Shown here: one piece after another, positions 53,838-64,000 of the stretch
Position numbering within the stretch: position 1 is the stretch's first letter
How the letters are laid out: each line of letters begins with the position of its first letter
Source: Gnetum montanum
Taxonomy: Eukaryota; Streptophyta; Gnetopsida; Gnetales; Gnetaceae
Direction of reading: 5' to 3'
DNA: 64,000 bases
Assembly (NCBI GenBank): GCA_015680685.1
Contig: MNCI01001065.1
Coordinates: 618,629-682,628, forward strand
The notes under the pieces: generated by a model
The model's input: the letters and a program-made list of their open reading frames with translations, nothing else
Databases searched by the model: none
What the model was told of the DNA's origin: nothing
Program-made: the position numbers and the translations under genes

Positions 53838-55139
53838 CTATAATCACACAAGGATAAATTGTTAGTAAGGTTATTAAAAAAAAGTTTAATGATTTCATAT
53901 CTTACTCATTGCCTTTAATAAATGTTGCATTCTTTACTTAGTGTGATTTTAGAGTTAGAAATTTGTCAAGGAAGTTGCCCTAAAAGTTGAATGTCAGACC
54001 TGGTTTTGAGGAACATTTGATAAAATAATGACAAAGAAAAGAATAGATTTGAAAATGAAATACTCAGAGGATATAAGATGATGTGGTGGTGTGCAACAAG
54101 TACAAATTACAAAAATTCATACAAGTGGATCCTCCCCCAAGCAGGTTTCAACCTATATGCCCTTACGTAACCACACCTTAAGATGTCTATAGGCACTAGA
54201 GGGGTTAAATGTAATCTATACCGATGCAACAAAACACACACATGTCGATACCACCATGCTGAGGTATGAATTCAATGCTATACAAGACATGAGTCACAAA
54301 TACATGAATAGCGAGATGGGATGAATCAAAGAAGGGATTGCAGAGATTGGGATGTGAGGTAATTGACTCAGGGTACAATGAGTCTTGAGTGTAGGGCATG
54401 ATTAATGTGTCATTAGCTCGTTGCTCCAAAATCAAGACCAAGTCCATTCCTCTAATCAGTGACATCACATTTTTTCATCCCATGATGGACAACCATAAGA
54501 GCACCATGACAACAAGGCGTATGATCACTTGGCGTTTTGTGCAAGGGAGGAATGACTTGGAATTTCTTTGTGACATACTTTTTTTTTGCCGCTTTGGCAC
54601 ACTCTCTTCTCTTTTTTTTTTCTATTTTGATTTTATTTTTTTGAAGTGCTCATCTTTATTGGGTACCTTTAATACTCTTACTCCCATTTTCTATTAGATC
54701 TACAAGGATCTTTGTACAACCAAGCGACATGATAGCACCTATAGATGTCACCAAAGAGAATCCACAAGTTCCCTTGATGTCACACCTTGGCCAGGGGGGG
54801 TTAGTCCATCATTTTTCACTCTGGGCATAATGAGCACAAAATTACTTTAAGTTTTAATGATGTTAAGAATATCATCATACCCAGAGTAGAACCTCTTATT
54901 AATAGAATGGTTGGGTGGATGTGATGGGCTTGCTGTTCAAATAATTAGTCACTTAAGACTTGATAGCATAGAACAACACCTCAACCAACAAGTCACATGA
55001 GTGTTTTAATCATAGATGATATTACTCATAAAAATATAAAAAGACAAAAAGATAAAACAATAAATTAAAACATGAAAAAATGGAAAACAAAAAGTTGAAA
55101 AATTAAAGAAATAGAAAAATATTTATTAATTCTGTGTTA
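53838..55139 (-). other. Element E region between gag and ORF2
   Basis: Minus-strand counterpart of C 24453-26392 and F 40622-42527, with the cccttgatgtcacacc block (about 54773) and the conserved aggatccacttg/ggcatataggttg segment (about 54124-54180). The open frames at 54205-54468 and 54398-54697 are shadows of this conserved non-coding stretch. Confidence 0.55.
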
Positions 55140-55930
55140 TTAGAATGAAGGATATCCCCCATAGCTAAATGGTTGAGCATGACTAGAATTAATAAATGGA
55201 AGGTGGGAATCCTTGCATGTTGAAAAAATTGGGACCTGGTCATACTTACCCCATTGGGGTTCACGCACTTGATTAGAGTTGATATAGTGGGGCAAGTTAT
55301 AAGATGTGGCTAATTTATAAGGAGTTGACCCACTATGGTACTTGCGACCATAAGATGGTATGCAAGGATCAACATGTCTCCCCATGTGGGAATATTCATT
55401 GGGCCCCATGGTGGTTGGAGTGTTGATTGGTGGTCCAAATAGAGTAACATGAGGTGTTGGATTTGAAGAGGAAGATGCACCATAGTGTTGGATTTGTGCT
55501 AAGTTGGCGGATGCAATGGTTTCTGAACTATGGTGTCCCTTTTGATGGTCATGTCTAAAGAAGGGATGCCTTTGATGTTGTGAAGGACCTCCACTGCTAT
55601 TGATAGTAGTAGCACAAGTAACGTTTATGGGTTGTTGCTATGGTGCAAAATCTTCTGGCATAGCTGGCGGTGATGCAGAAGGGGGTGAAGTATGAGAATA
55701 TTGAGGTTGAGGAGAAGTGTAAGGCATATTAGGTGGTGATCTTGTTGGAGAGGACATGGGTGGATAGTACTCAAGAGAATGATAACGATGAGGTGAGGTA
55801 GAGGATGTTGATCTTGTTGGAGAAATAGGGTGTTGAACATAATAAGCATTTGGTGTTGGGACATATGAAGGGTATGGTCTAGTTGGTGGTGGCCTCCCCC
55901 ACGACTGAGGTTTTTGCCACTGTGGCTGAA
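55140..55930 (-). pseudogene. gag: Element E gag, C-terminal third
   Basis: Minus-strand frames give the Pro/Ser/Tyr-rich tail (QPQWQKPQSWGRPPPTRPYP, then TSSTSPHRYHSLEYYPPMSS) and the end GPNEYSHMGRHVD ... SYGGYPSF, residue by residue close to F. Stops (for example near 55637) and a frame change separate them. The break at 55930 is the insertion of G; the rest of gag is at 63344-64000. The frame around 55931-55997 reads into the G LTR and is not real. Confidence 0.8.
55926..55930 (+). repeat. Target-site duplication of element G (left copy)
   Basis: CTGAA at 55926-55930 recurs at 63344-63348. Joining the flanks restores the gag reading of element E seen in F. Confidence 0.92.
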
Positions 55931-56831
55931 TGATGAGTGGCATGGTACCCCTACACTCAACCATATGAAACGAGTGTAGCACGTGTGATCCAGTCAAACT
56001 CCATAGACTAAGTGCCTACACGCCCCATGGAACACTTAGGGTTAATCATTCATTGTCTTCCCAGACTTACTTGTAGTTATCATGTTGTATGGTTAAGTAA
56101 GTCTGAGGCATATGATTTTTATATCTTTTTATGTTTTATGTCTTCTATGCTAACAAGGTGAAGGGTTGAGAAACTAACTAAATCTAACTAATGAACTAAG
56201 TCTAATTTACCTAGCATCAGCATCCGTTCCCACTTACCATACACACCCTAAACCGATGCAACCATGGCTACCAAACGCTAATCGTTGCTAGGATCACCAT
56301 GCGTAACACACGTGCTCGAAGTGGTCGTACTGAGGCACTTAACTAGGAGGAAAGGGTTGAGAAAGCTAATCTAGCCTAAGTGCGATGAGAAACTGATTCC
56401 TTGATTATCCGTACACATCCTTAGATGCTCATAATCAAGTCGTACTCATTCCGCATTACTAAGAGAGAAAGTAATAAATAACAATAAATAAAATCATATT
56501 CCATGTACTGCAAGGTTTATCTAGGAAGTTCGTCTTTATTGCTGTACACAACTTGTGTTTAGGTACAATGTTGCTCGAATAAAGATCTGTTCACTTGAGG
56601 ACTTCTACTACGGGCACATTGAAAATATTTTATCTCTGGAGTGATCAATTTGCCAGATTTTTCCTACTTCTAGCCTAGGATGGTGAAATAAGGGGAAGTC
56701 GCTTGTTATTTATAGATATGACAGCACACCGCAATATCGCGTACGTGACATCGCAGGGGACGAAATGATATCGTGACGGCTGTGATATCGTGTACGCGAT
56801 ATCACAGCCCATGCGATATCGCATCTCATCA
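55931..56831 (-). repeat. Element G 3' LTR
   Basis: 901 bp. Plus-strand TGATGAGTGGCATGG to GCATCTCATCA. Several GATATC sites at 56730-56822 and an inverted TATAAATA at 56708-56715. Confidence 0.9.
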
Positions 56832-56841
56832 TACCCCCATG
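56832..56841 (-). other. Element G polypurine tract
   Basis: Plus-strand TACCCCCATG directly beside the 3' LTR, then the conserved aaacttgtcctcgag run. Confidence 0.82.
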
Positions 56842-58795
56842 ACTGAATTAAAACTTGTCCTCGAGTTCCTTACAAAATATTGGGAAGGTATGGGATTATT
56901 GACTGAATGGGAACTAATGGAATGACATGTGAATAGATCATCATTACAAGACTTGACAAAACTAGTGTTCATGACAACAAGGGTGAACACCTTATTACAT
57001 TGACATCATGCCTCATTTGGCAGTTGAGAAAGAGAGAGAAAGAAGTGTTGCTGCTTCCAACGCCAAGATTGCGCCTATCGCTATCCATCTGTAAGTGAGT
57101 TATTGATCTTGCTCCTTGCATAGCTGCTTCCAGCACTGCTCCATTCCAAGTTTTTGCTCCAGATCCAATCCATTGTTGTATGATTGCCATCTACACACAC
57201 AACACAATCTTATATTAGCAAGGGTAAATGAATTTCAATGTAGTTAATACCTTACTTCGGTGAAAGTCCATTGGCTGAGTTGTGGTATGGTTGATATGGG
57301 TTGGAGGTGTATTAATGATAACTACCAAAGATGTAGGGGTTAGGAAAGAATTGAAAAAATTCAAGGCTAAGAGAAAATCGAACGAAAAAATTGGGCTTCG
57401 TACCCCCATAACTAATCGCGAACCTCCAGTAGCATTAGAATGGGGAAAGAAAAGGGGTAAGAAAGATAGATAAAAAGGGAAAACTATGGCATCGATGAAA
57501 TGGATGTCAAGATGGAGATGAACAAAATAAAATTAATTGCAAAAATTTTAAGGAAAAGAAGTTAACTGGTGCACCAAAGAGGAATGTTAGTGGGTCCTCC
57601 CCAAAGCAGGCTCATGCCCTTAATGCCCTGACAAACCCACATTCAAACAGTCTGTAGGCTCTGGGAATGTCATTTGGAACAAGAGTTAAAGTCTTAACCA
57701 CAAGCGTTTACCAAAAAGAAAACAATGCATCAACCAAAATATATACACTAATGATACAACCGGCAATGAGGTGAAGAATGGAGAGAAGGATGGAGAGAAT
57801 AGGATGGAATGGAATCCCAAGAATAAGATGGTGTATAGCCCCTTGTGGATTTCATGATTAATGTGACTTGGAAAGTTTCATTTCAACTCCAGCCTCAAAA
57901 AAACGACTTCCAGTGACTTCGCATCAATGCATTCGGTCAAAACATCCACTTGGATAACAAGAATGCCTTCCCCAAGAGTCACCACCATTCCGACAAAATA
58001 AGGAGAGAATGGGAAGCGAGAAGGGCCTTAGTTAGAGGGAACATTAGTGCTTGTATCCCAAGGAATTATTTCATCTAAGGGGTGTGCTTTGAATTCTCAC
58101 TTTTTCTTTTGTGCTTTTTCTTCTTTTTGTGTTTTTTTTTTTGATTTTTTGTTTTGTATTTTTATGTGTGAGAACCACACCATGCAAAAACTTCTTATTT
58201 TTATTAACTCAGCTTCTGATAATTGGGTGACATTGGAACGGTAAGAAAACTCAAGAAGAAAACATCCAAGCACCCAAGAGAATGGCCAACACAAAAGCAT
58301 CAAGTTCCCTTGAAGTCACACCCTTTTCAATCCTTGAGTCCTTCCTTAGTTTGAGAAATGCCCAGTCATCGATTCATTAAAGTTCTTATTACAAGGGGAC
58401 TGTACATGTCCACATTGAGAGAGACCATAGAAATTGGTGGATGAATAGATGAAGTGATCTCATTGCCTGCCATATCAAGAGAAACATACCTTAGTATCAA
58501 CATCCTGACTTAAAGGTAAAAACCAAACATTAGCAATCAATAAGAAAATAGTTCATACCATCATAAAGAACACTTATTATGTGACAAACTTATAGGGTGG
58601 ATCACACACACACACATAAAAAATGAAAAAGTATAACAATGTTATAAAAAAAACAAGAAAATTTAAAGAAAGTTGTAAAATAAAAACTAGAAAAGTTAAA
58701 GAAATTTGTAAAACAAAAATGTGTAAGACAAAAACATTGCAAAACAAAAATGTGAAAAAAAAAACTTAAAAGAACTGAGGGCCCCGTATGATTAG
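56842..58795 (-). other. Element G post-pol region
   Basis: Minus-strand counterpart of A 12141-14048. It keeps the frame WVCQGIKGMSLLWGGPTNI (about 57590-57650), identical to A but for one residue, and T-rich runs near 58090-58160 and 58600-58770. No long ORF. The plus-strand frames here are shadows. Confidence 0.6.
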
Positions 58796-59640
58796 CATAG
58801 GTAGCCATCTCCCCCATGACTGAGTTGAAAGGGAGAGATCCGAAATAATGAACATCTATTTAAATTTCTAAGAAGTATCCAACTTCTCCCAATTGATGAT
58901 CTTAGATTTAGGGGTTGAAGTTTGTGACATTCATATAACAACGTGTCTATGCCTTTGTTGTTAGCATGAGTTGTCTCCTCAGTTCGTTCCATGCATGTTG
59001 GTTTGCTATTTCTAGTAGCTGTCAACCACGGGGTATCTACTACTGGTGTGGTTGCTACATATAGGCATCTTTGTTTCAAAGTTTCAAGGGCACACCTGTT
59101 ACATGGAGGCATTTCCTCCATGTCATCACCCGATGAATCACTGTATGTGATGCATGGAACTTTCCTCTTCTCGATCTTTCTGTAAATTTTTATCTTAGAA
59201 ATCTCCAAGGAAAGATCACAAATGCCTAGGCATGTGCCTACTGTGCTTAGCCATGCCCTTCCCATTATAATTGGGAAGTCCCCTTCATTTTTGTTTACTT
59301 TAATCACCAGGAAATCAGTTGGGTAGGACCAACCATACACAGTGGTAATGATGTCCTCCACCAATCCCAAGGGAATGGTGATGGACTGGTCTGTTAGCTC
59401 TAGTTGAATGTTGCTCTTCTTAAGTTGGGGTAGGTTCTAGGCGTTATACATCTCTCATGATATTAAGTTGACTCCAGAACATGAGTTAAGAAGAGCCCTA
59501 TGTGGTTCATTTTCGGTGATCTGGAGATAGATTAAGGGACTTCCAAGGCCAATTGGTTTCCTGGGAAGGTGGCCTACCTTGATCCAGTCGGTTACGGTAT
59601 GCGTTAACATAACCATATGTGTTAAGCTCTAATGTTGAAC
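58796..59640 (-). pseudogene. Element G protease with destroyed active site, fused to post-pol sequence
   Basis: Minus strand reads RALLNSCSGVNLI where A and D have KALLDSGSSVNLI: the catalytic Asp is Asn and the Gly is Cys. The frame 58792-59370 then gives MGLVEDIITTVYGWSYPTD, GDFPIIMGRAWLSTVG, LEISKIKIYRKIE and a Cys-containing linker (MPPCNRCALETLKQRCLYVA). Its last residues (FQLSHGGDGYLC) already belong to the post-pol block. RT, RNase H and integrase are absent between. This marks the deletion junction at about 58850. Confidence 0.8.
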
Positions 59641-62124
59641 AGAAGGGAGCACCGAAGCTTTATGTGTTGGAGAGGCATGCCCAAACTCAATCACTTGTTG
59701 TTGTGAGAGCTTGTTTGGGCTTCTGGTTATGAAGAAAGGTCTTCTCTTTTTATAGTTGTCAGGACCAATAGCAGGTTGAATGTTTATGACTCTCGTAGCA
59801 TGGCGTTTCTGCAGTTGAGTGGTGAGTTCCTATTGCATTGTTGGAGTAGGAGGTGTTGTGGGAACTACCAGTGGAAGAGGTGCGGATGGATTAGGAGGAT
59901 GGTGTGGGTATGGAGCATCTCTCGGAGGAGAAGGAGTCCTCCTAAAGTACTCCTGAACTTGGTAGTGATGTTGGGGTGTTGTGTGACCCATAGAGTCACT
60001 TGAAGAAATCAGCTGCTACACATAATATCCATATGGGACTGGCTTCCGGTAAGGGTATTGATGTTTAGGCGATGGCATCCCCCATGACTATGGGTATTGC
60101 CACTGCTGATGTTGTCCGATGGGTTGTGGTGGAGTTCCACTTGGATAGTACGTTAACGGTTGGTGGAACTACCTTGGGTTACCTTGTGGATAAGGTAACC
60201 TTCGAGGTGTTTGCCATTGGTTGAGTCTTGGATTAAGCGCATACACCCCAAACTCCTGTACATGTGAGATAATTGGACAACATCCCTTAGGATGGTCATA
60301 GTGGCAGATCTCACATCCACTGTCATCATCTATGTCTAATTCCACAACTTCATCAGAGATAGTAATTTTTCCCTTACCCTTGTTATGTGTAGGGCCTAAA
60401 TCTCTCTACTTTGTCTTACCTTTGTGACTACTTCGTTCCTCCTTAGACTCCTCTACAATTTTCAAGATAGTTTTGATTTTACTGTCTAAGGAGCTCCATA
60501 CTTCTTCTACCTTAGTCGCTACTTTTGCTGTTAGCTTTTGAAGTGGTAAGGTTTTCCTGTTCATCAACTCTTTAATTGATGACTCATCCTCTTCATCGCA
60601 AAATCTCACTCCCTTCTTTTAAAGAGAGGGATCACGATTGTATTCTTCCACACTCTTCCTTTTTCGTAGCTCATCTTCTTCTTTTGCTACTTGTTCCAAC
60701 AAGCGATGAACTTCATGGGCTCTAAGTTGTGATAGTCTCCCTTGGGCATAAGTCCCAAGGGTTCCTCTAGTCTCATGCCTTAGCCCATCTACAATGTGCT
60801 AGAGTTGATCCTGCTGTGCGTATCCATGGCTTGGGCAATGATGTAACAATGTGTAGTAGCGGGCCATGGAAGCATCCAAGGGTTCATGATGATCTTGATT
60901 CCATCCTTGGATTTGCTTACGCAAGTTAGACACTCAGGAGTACGTTTGATACTTATTGTTGAACAACTCTAACATCGTACTCCACCTCCTGATGGTTTTC
61001 GATTCTAAGGACTAGTACCAACTCTATGCTTCCTTGGTGAGTGTCCTGGGAAATAACTTAAGTTTCTTCCACTTGTTTTCAATATTTTGCAAGGTGCAGG
61101 CGTCATGGAATTCCTATAAATGATGCTACAGATCAGTGTTGTATCCCCCTTCAAATCATGGGATGTTGTTCATGTCTAAGCGTTTGATCTGACTATCTTT
61201 TAAATGCCTTATGGGAATTCTAATTGCCTCCGTTATGTCAAGCATACTTCAAGTTGCAAGTAGGGGCTCATCATGATCATCTCTTTCATGATGCCTGTGA
61301 TGTCTTCGTTGTTCCCTACTTTCCCTTCGTTCATGCCCTTGTCCTCTCTCTTGACTCTCTCGTCGAGGTCTCTCATTTTTCTTACTTTTATCCTCTCTGT
61401 TATGCTCTTCATGATTGCGCCCAGAGGTGGAAGGAGAGGTTGAATGGTGTGAAGAAGGGGAAGAAGAAGGAGAATCATCACCACGACGATGTTTCCTACC
61501 TTCCCTTCTATGGCTTTGGTCCTGATCATGGTGATGATCTAAGTTCCTGTCCTTGTCTTTTGTTGTTGTTCCTTTTGTGAAAAGTTGGTGTTCACGAGCA
61601 TCAAAACCAGGGTTGTGTATCATTGATCATAGGTTCTGATACCCTACCTCCTCAATTTCATTAAGAGGAGGAACATCTCTTGATAGTGAACTAGTTATAA
61701 GTGGTTCATCATCTCTAGTTTCACTTAGGACATGCGGGACCCCTTTGTCCTTCAATAGTGTATGTTGGCTCTCCTGCCTTGAGTCCCTCATATGTTGTGC
61801 TTCTGTGGGATAGTAATCCCTTGAATCAAAGTCTTCCTCAACGTATTCTGCATATAATTCTGTGATGCCAATCTGTGCCAAAGCACAGAGAAGCATGTTT
61901 GGGACTGATCGATCTGTAGGTAACACAATGTTACCTTGCAAATCTCTCCAGCGCATCTGTTCGTCTTGATGGAGAATAAAAGTAAAGTTGGGGATATACT
62001 CATCGGGATGAGTATATTTCAACTTATATTATTGAGGCACTGACTAATTTATGTTATGTTTTTTTTATTGCTGACTGTCCTTTGTGTTATCCCTAGGTGA
62101 TATGCTCTTGCGAGAAGAAGACAT
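59641..62124 (-). pseudogene. gag: Element G gag
   Basis: Minus-strand ATG at 62124 (MSSSRKSISPR), then stops, then HPDEYIPNFTFILHQDEQM and RWRDLQGNIVLPTDRS as in A and D. 61249-61623 is a highly charged Arg/His/Glu/Ser segment (ERRESREQRRHHRHHERDD). The core at 60850-61180 is broken by stops. 60406-60609 gives the Glu/Lys helix. The knuckle near 60260-60320 reads CEICHYDHPKGCCP with all CCHC ligands. The Pro/Tyr tail continues to about 59990. It is the most complete A-type gag here by content, but not open. Confidence 0.8.
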
Positions 62125-62245
62125 GGTTATTTACTGGTGTGCTAATTACTGTTATATAATTTTTTCTTGATTAACCTGAAGGTTCGTTTACTCCCAACAA
62201 TGTGAGTGATATCCTTTATGTTCTATTTAGCACACAAACCCTTAG

Positions 62246-62263
62246 TCCCTGGCAACGGTGCCA
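62246..62263 (-). other. Element G primer-binding site (tRNA-Asp)
   Basis: Minus-strand TGGCACCGTTGCCAGGGA, one base from the LTR; close to the tRNA-Asp complement. Confidence 0.88.
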
Positions 62264-62264
62264 A

Positions 62265-63343
62265 TGATGAGTGGCGAGGTACCCCTACACTCAACCATAC
62301 GCAACGAGCATAGCACGCACGATCCGGTCAAACTCCGCAGACTAAGTGCCTACACGCCCCATGGAACACTTAGGGTTAATCATTCGTTGTCTTCCCAAAC
62401 TTACTTGTAGTTGTCATGATGTATGGTTAAGTAAGTCTGAGGCATATGATTTTTATATCTTTTTATGTTTTATGTCTCCTATGCTAACAAGGTGAAGGGT
62501 TGAGAAACTAACTAACTCTAACTAATGAACTAAGTCTAATTTACCTAGCGTCAGCATCCGTTCCCACTTACTGTCCACACCCTAAACTGATGCAACCATG
62601 GCTACCAAATGCTAATCATTGTTGGGATCACCACGCTTAATGCACATGCCCAAAGTGGTCATATTGAGGCACTTAACTAGGAGGAAAAGGTTGAAAAAGC
62701 TAATCTAGCCTAAGTGCAATGAGCATCTGATTCCTTGATTATCCGTACACATCCTAGTACAAAACTACCACTAGGATTATCAAGCACAGATCCTACATAC
62801 GCCACTGGGTTACCAAGTAGTTACACTGAGATGCTCATAATCAAGTCGTACTCATTCTGTGTTGCGATGAGCATCCGTTTCTTGATTATCCGTACACATC
62901 CTTAGATGCTCGTAATCAAGTCGTACTCATTCCGCTTTACTAAGAGAGAAAGAAATAAATAACAATAAATAAAATTATATTCCATGCACTGCAAGGTTTA
63001 TCCAGGAATTTTGTCTTTATTGCCGTACACAACTTGTGTTTAGGTACAATGTTGCTCAAATAAAGATCCGTTCACTTTAGGACTCCTACTGTGGGCACAT
63101 GGAAAATATTCTATCTTTGGAGTGATCAATCTGCCAGAGTTTCCCTACTTCTAGCCTAGGATGGTGAAACAAGGGGAAGCTACCTCTTATTTATAGATAT
63201 GATGGTGCACCATGATATCACGTACGTGACATCGCACAGGACAACGTAATATCGTGTACACGATATTGCATGGGATGTGATATCATGATGGTCGTGATAT
63301 CATGTACGTGATATCGTGGCCCATGTGATATCACGTCTCATCA
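62265..63343 (-). repeat. Element G 5' LTR
   Basis: 1079 bp, 178 bp longer than the 3' LTR. The extra length is a duplicated segment around 62700-62900 (gatgagcatccg ... cttgattatccgtacac occurs twice). The inserted part includes U5-like wording (gccactgggttaccaagtag) otherwise seen in C and F LTRs. Confidence 0.9.
63188..63340 (-). promoter_or_regulatory. U3 promoter of element G 5' LTR: dense GATATC array
   Basis: At least five GATATC sites plus atattgc/atcgtg half-sites between 63210 and 63335, ending about 20 bp before an inverted TATAAATA (plus-strand 63188-63195). This is the densest array in the window. Confidence 0.68.
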
Positions 63344-64000
63344 CTGAACCTGATATTTCTATACGAAATCTAGATGTAACATTCCTCCCCAAAGCTCATG
63401 TAAATGTGACAAAATTGGACATTGGCCTTTGGGGTGATTGTACAGATAGATGTTACATTGATACGTATCATTGGCAGTTGAGTTCTTATCCTTATTCTCT
63501 TTTACCCTTTCTTTCGATTGTTGCATGGTGTCCTGTCCTATTTCTCAATTTGGCATAGTTCTTCCTCTAATAATGTTGGCATATTCTCCACATCTTTCAT
63601 GTACCCAGTCCATCATCTTATTAATCTTTGCCTGAATTTCATCTAGTGATTGTAGGATTGGCAAAGATGATTCCACCTCCTCGAAGTGAGTTGATTTCTC
63701 CTCTTCATGATCATGGACCCTNCTTGTTTCCATTCTTGGATTTGTCTCACATAGGTTTGATATCTTTCATTGAAAATTTTTACCATTTTTGGCCAACTTC
63801 GAATTGATTTTGGTTTTAACAGCCTATACCATACTTTTTCTTGGCCAACGAGTGTAAGAGGAAAGAGCTTAAGTTTTTTCCACCCATTATCAATATTTTT
63901 CCATGTACAGGCATCATAGAAGGCTTGTAAATGTTGTTGTGGATCTAAATCATAGCCTTCTAAAAACTTGGAAAAGTTGTTTAAATCAAGCACAGGTAGA
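63344..64000 (-). pseudogene. gag: Element E gag, N-terminal/core part, cut by window edge
   Basis: Minus-strand core: LDLNNFSKFLEGYDLDPQQH, QEKVWYRLLKPKSIRSWPKM, RYQTYVRQIQEWKQ. It then has the Glu-rich helix (HDHEEEKSTHFEEVESS, EIQAKINKMMDWVHERCGEY). At the single N (63722) about 100 codons present in F are missing. TSD CTGAA of element G is at 63344-63348. The start codon is beyond the window. Confidence 0.8.

Larger units (their letters stand above)
55931..63343 (-). mobile_element. Element G: minus-strand A-type element with RT-RNase H-integrase deleted
   Basis: 7.4 kb with LTRs 62265-63343 (5') and 55931-56831 (3'), CTGAA target duplications, tRNA-Asp primer site and polypurine tract. 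Gag and protease are of the A/D type. The frame after the protease linker runs directly into the post-pol block (minus gtcatgggggagatggc, about 58800), so about 3 kb of pol present in A is missing. The protease active site is also mutated. Non-autonomous. Confidence 0.9.
52411..64000 (-). mobile_element. Element E: minus-strand gag + ORF2 element, split by G and by the window edge
   Basis: 3' LTR 52411-53225, polypurine tract (inverted) at 53226, ORF2 remnant, then gag at 55140-55930 continuing at 63344-64000 beyond the nested element G. Gag type and ORF2 start match C and F. Its left flank cacgc (52406-52410) is the presumed target duplication; the partner is outside the window. Inserted in the RT of D, head-to-tail opposite. 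Confidence 0.88.

Noticed and set aside
55625-55997. Minus frames running from E gag into 55931-55997 as a full ORF
   Set aside because: The first part lies in the LTR of the nested element G, so the apparent start is a chimera of two elements.

Overview
This is eukaryotic, plant nuclear DNA. It holds one fragmented host gene with long introns, buried in nested, mutated LTR retrotransposons. Interrupted genes with plant-type splice sites, Ty3/gypsy elements primed by tRNA-Asp and tRNA-Met, 5-bp target-site duplications (TSDs) and nesting three levels deep point to a seed plant with a large, repeat-rich genome. A gymnosperm fits well, but that is inference. There is no bacterial content and no CRISPR array. 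One run of N (37764-38097) and single-N joins (982, 49571, 49861, 63722) are assembly gaps; duplicated, inverted or missing sequence lies beside the single-N joins.

Layout. 1-14896: element A, an Athila-type gypsy element with gag, protease, RT, RNase H and integrase, all decayed. It is split by element B (2229-7910, TSD gttac), a tRNA-Met-primed defective chromovirus-like element. B's 5' LTR is itself split by a solo LTR (3202-4002). 14897-18716: AT-rich flank with another degraded retroelement leader. 18717-20624, minus strand: the 3' exons of a Polycomb RING1 homologue (second half of the RING, middle region, RAWUL domain). Two acidic exons at 37394-37763 are probable N-terminal exons of the same gene, which would then span about 19 kb. 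Between them lie element C (21418-30241, TSD gttat), a LINE scrap and a hAT relic. 38098-44338: element F, with a nearly intact gag. 44339-47401: flank with tandem repeats, SINE-like tRNA-derived pieces and a leader relic. 47402-52410: element D, a close relative of A, interrupted by minus-strand element E (52411-55930 and 63344-64000+). E is in turn split by minus-strand element G (55931-63343, TSD ctgaa).

How the parts relate. A, D and G share one gag type. C, E and F share a related but distinct gag. All share LTR ends (TGATGA...CTCATCA), a tRNA-Asp primer site and a GGGGGTA polypurine tract. A and D carry pol. G has lost RT-RNase H-integrase by one internal deletion. C, E and F carry no recognisable pol. 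They have a second ORF (ORF2) that starts exactly at a conserved splice-acceptor-like sequence, TTACTAAY ... TGTGATTRYAG|ATGG. In C, ORF2 encodes a domain resembling the 'putative plant transposon protein' family (Transposase_32), followed by a coiled-coil-rich tail, and is preceded by a second promoter-like GATATC/TATA block. The simplest reading is a non-autonomous retroelement group using pol proteins from A/D-like partners. This is the most interesting system in the window. Other notable items are palindromic GATATC arrays upstream of the TATA box in most of these LTRs, a CpG-decayed tRNA-His-like sequence inside the F LTR, and a conserved W-x-C-x-G-I peptide downstream of pol or gag in all groups tested.
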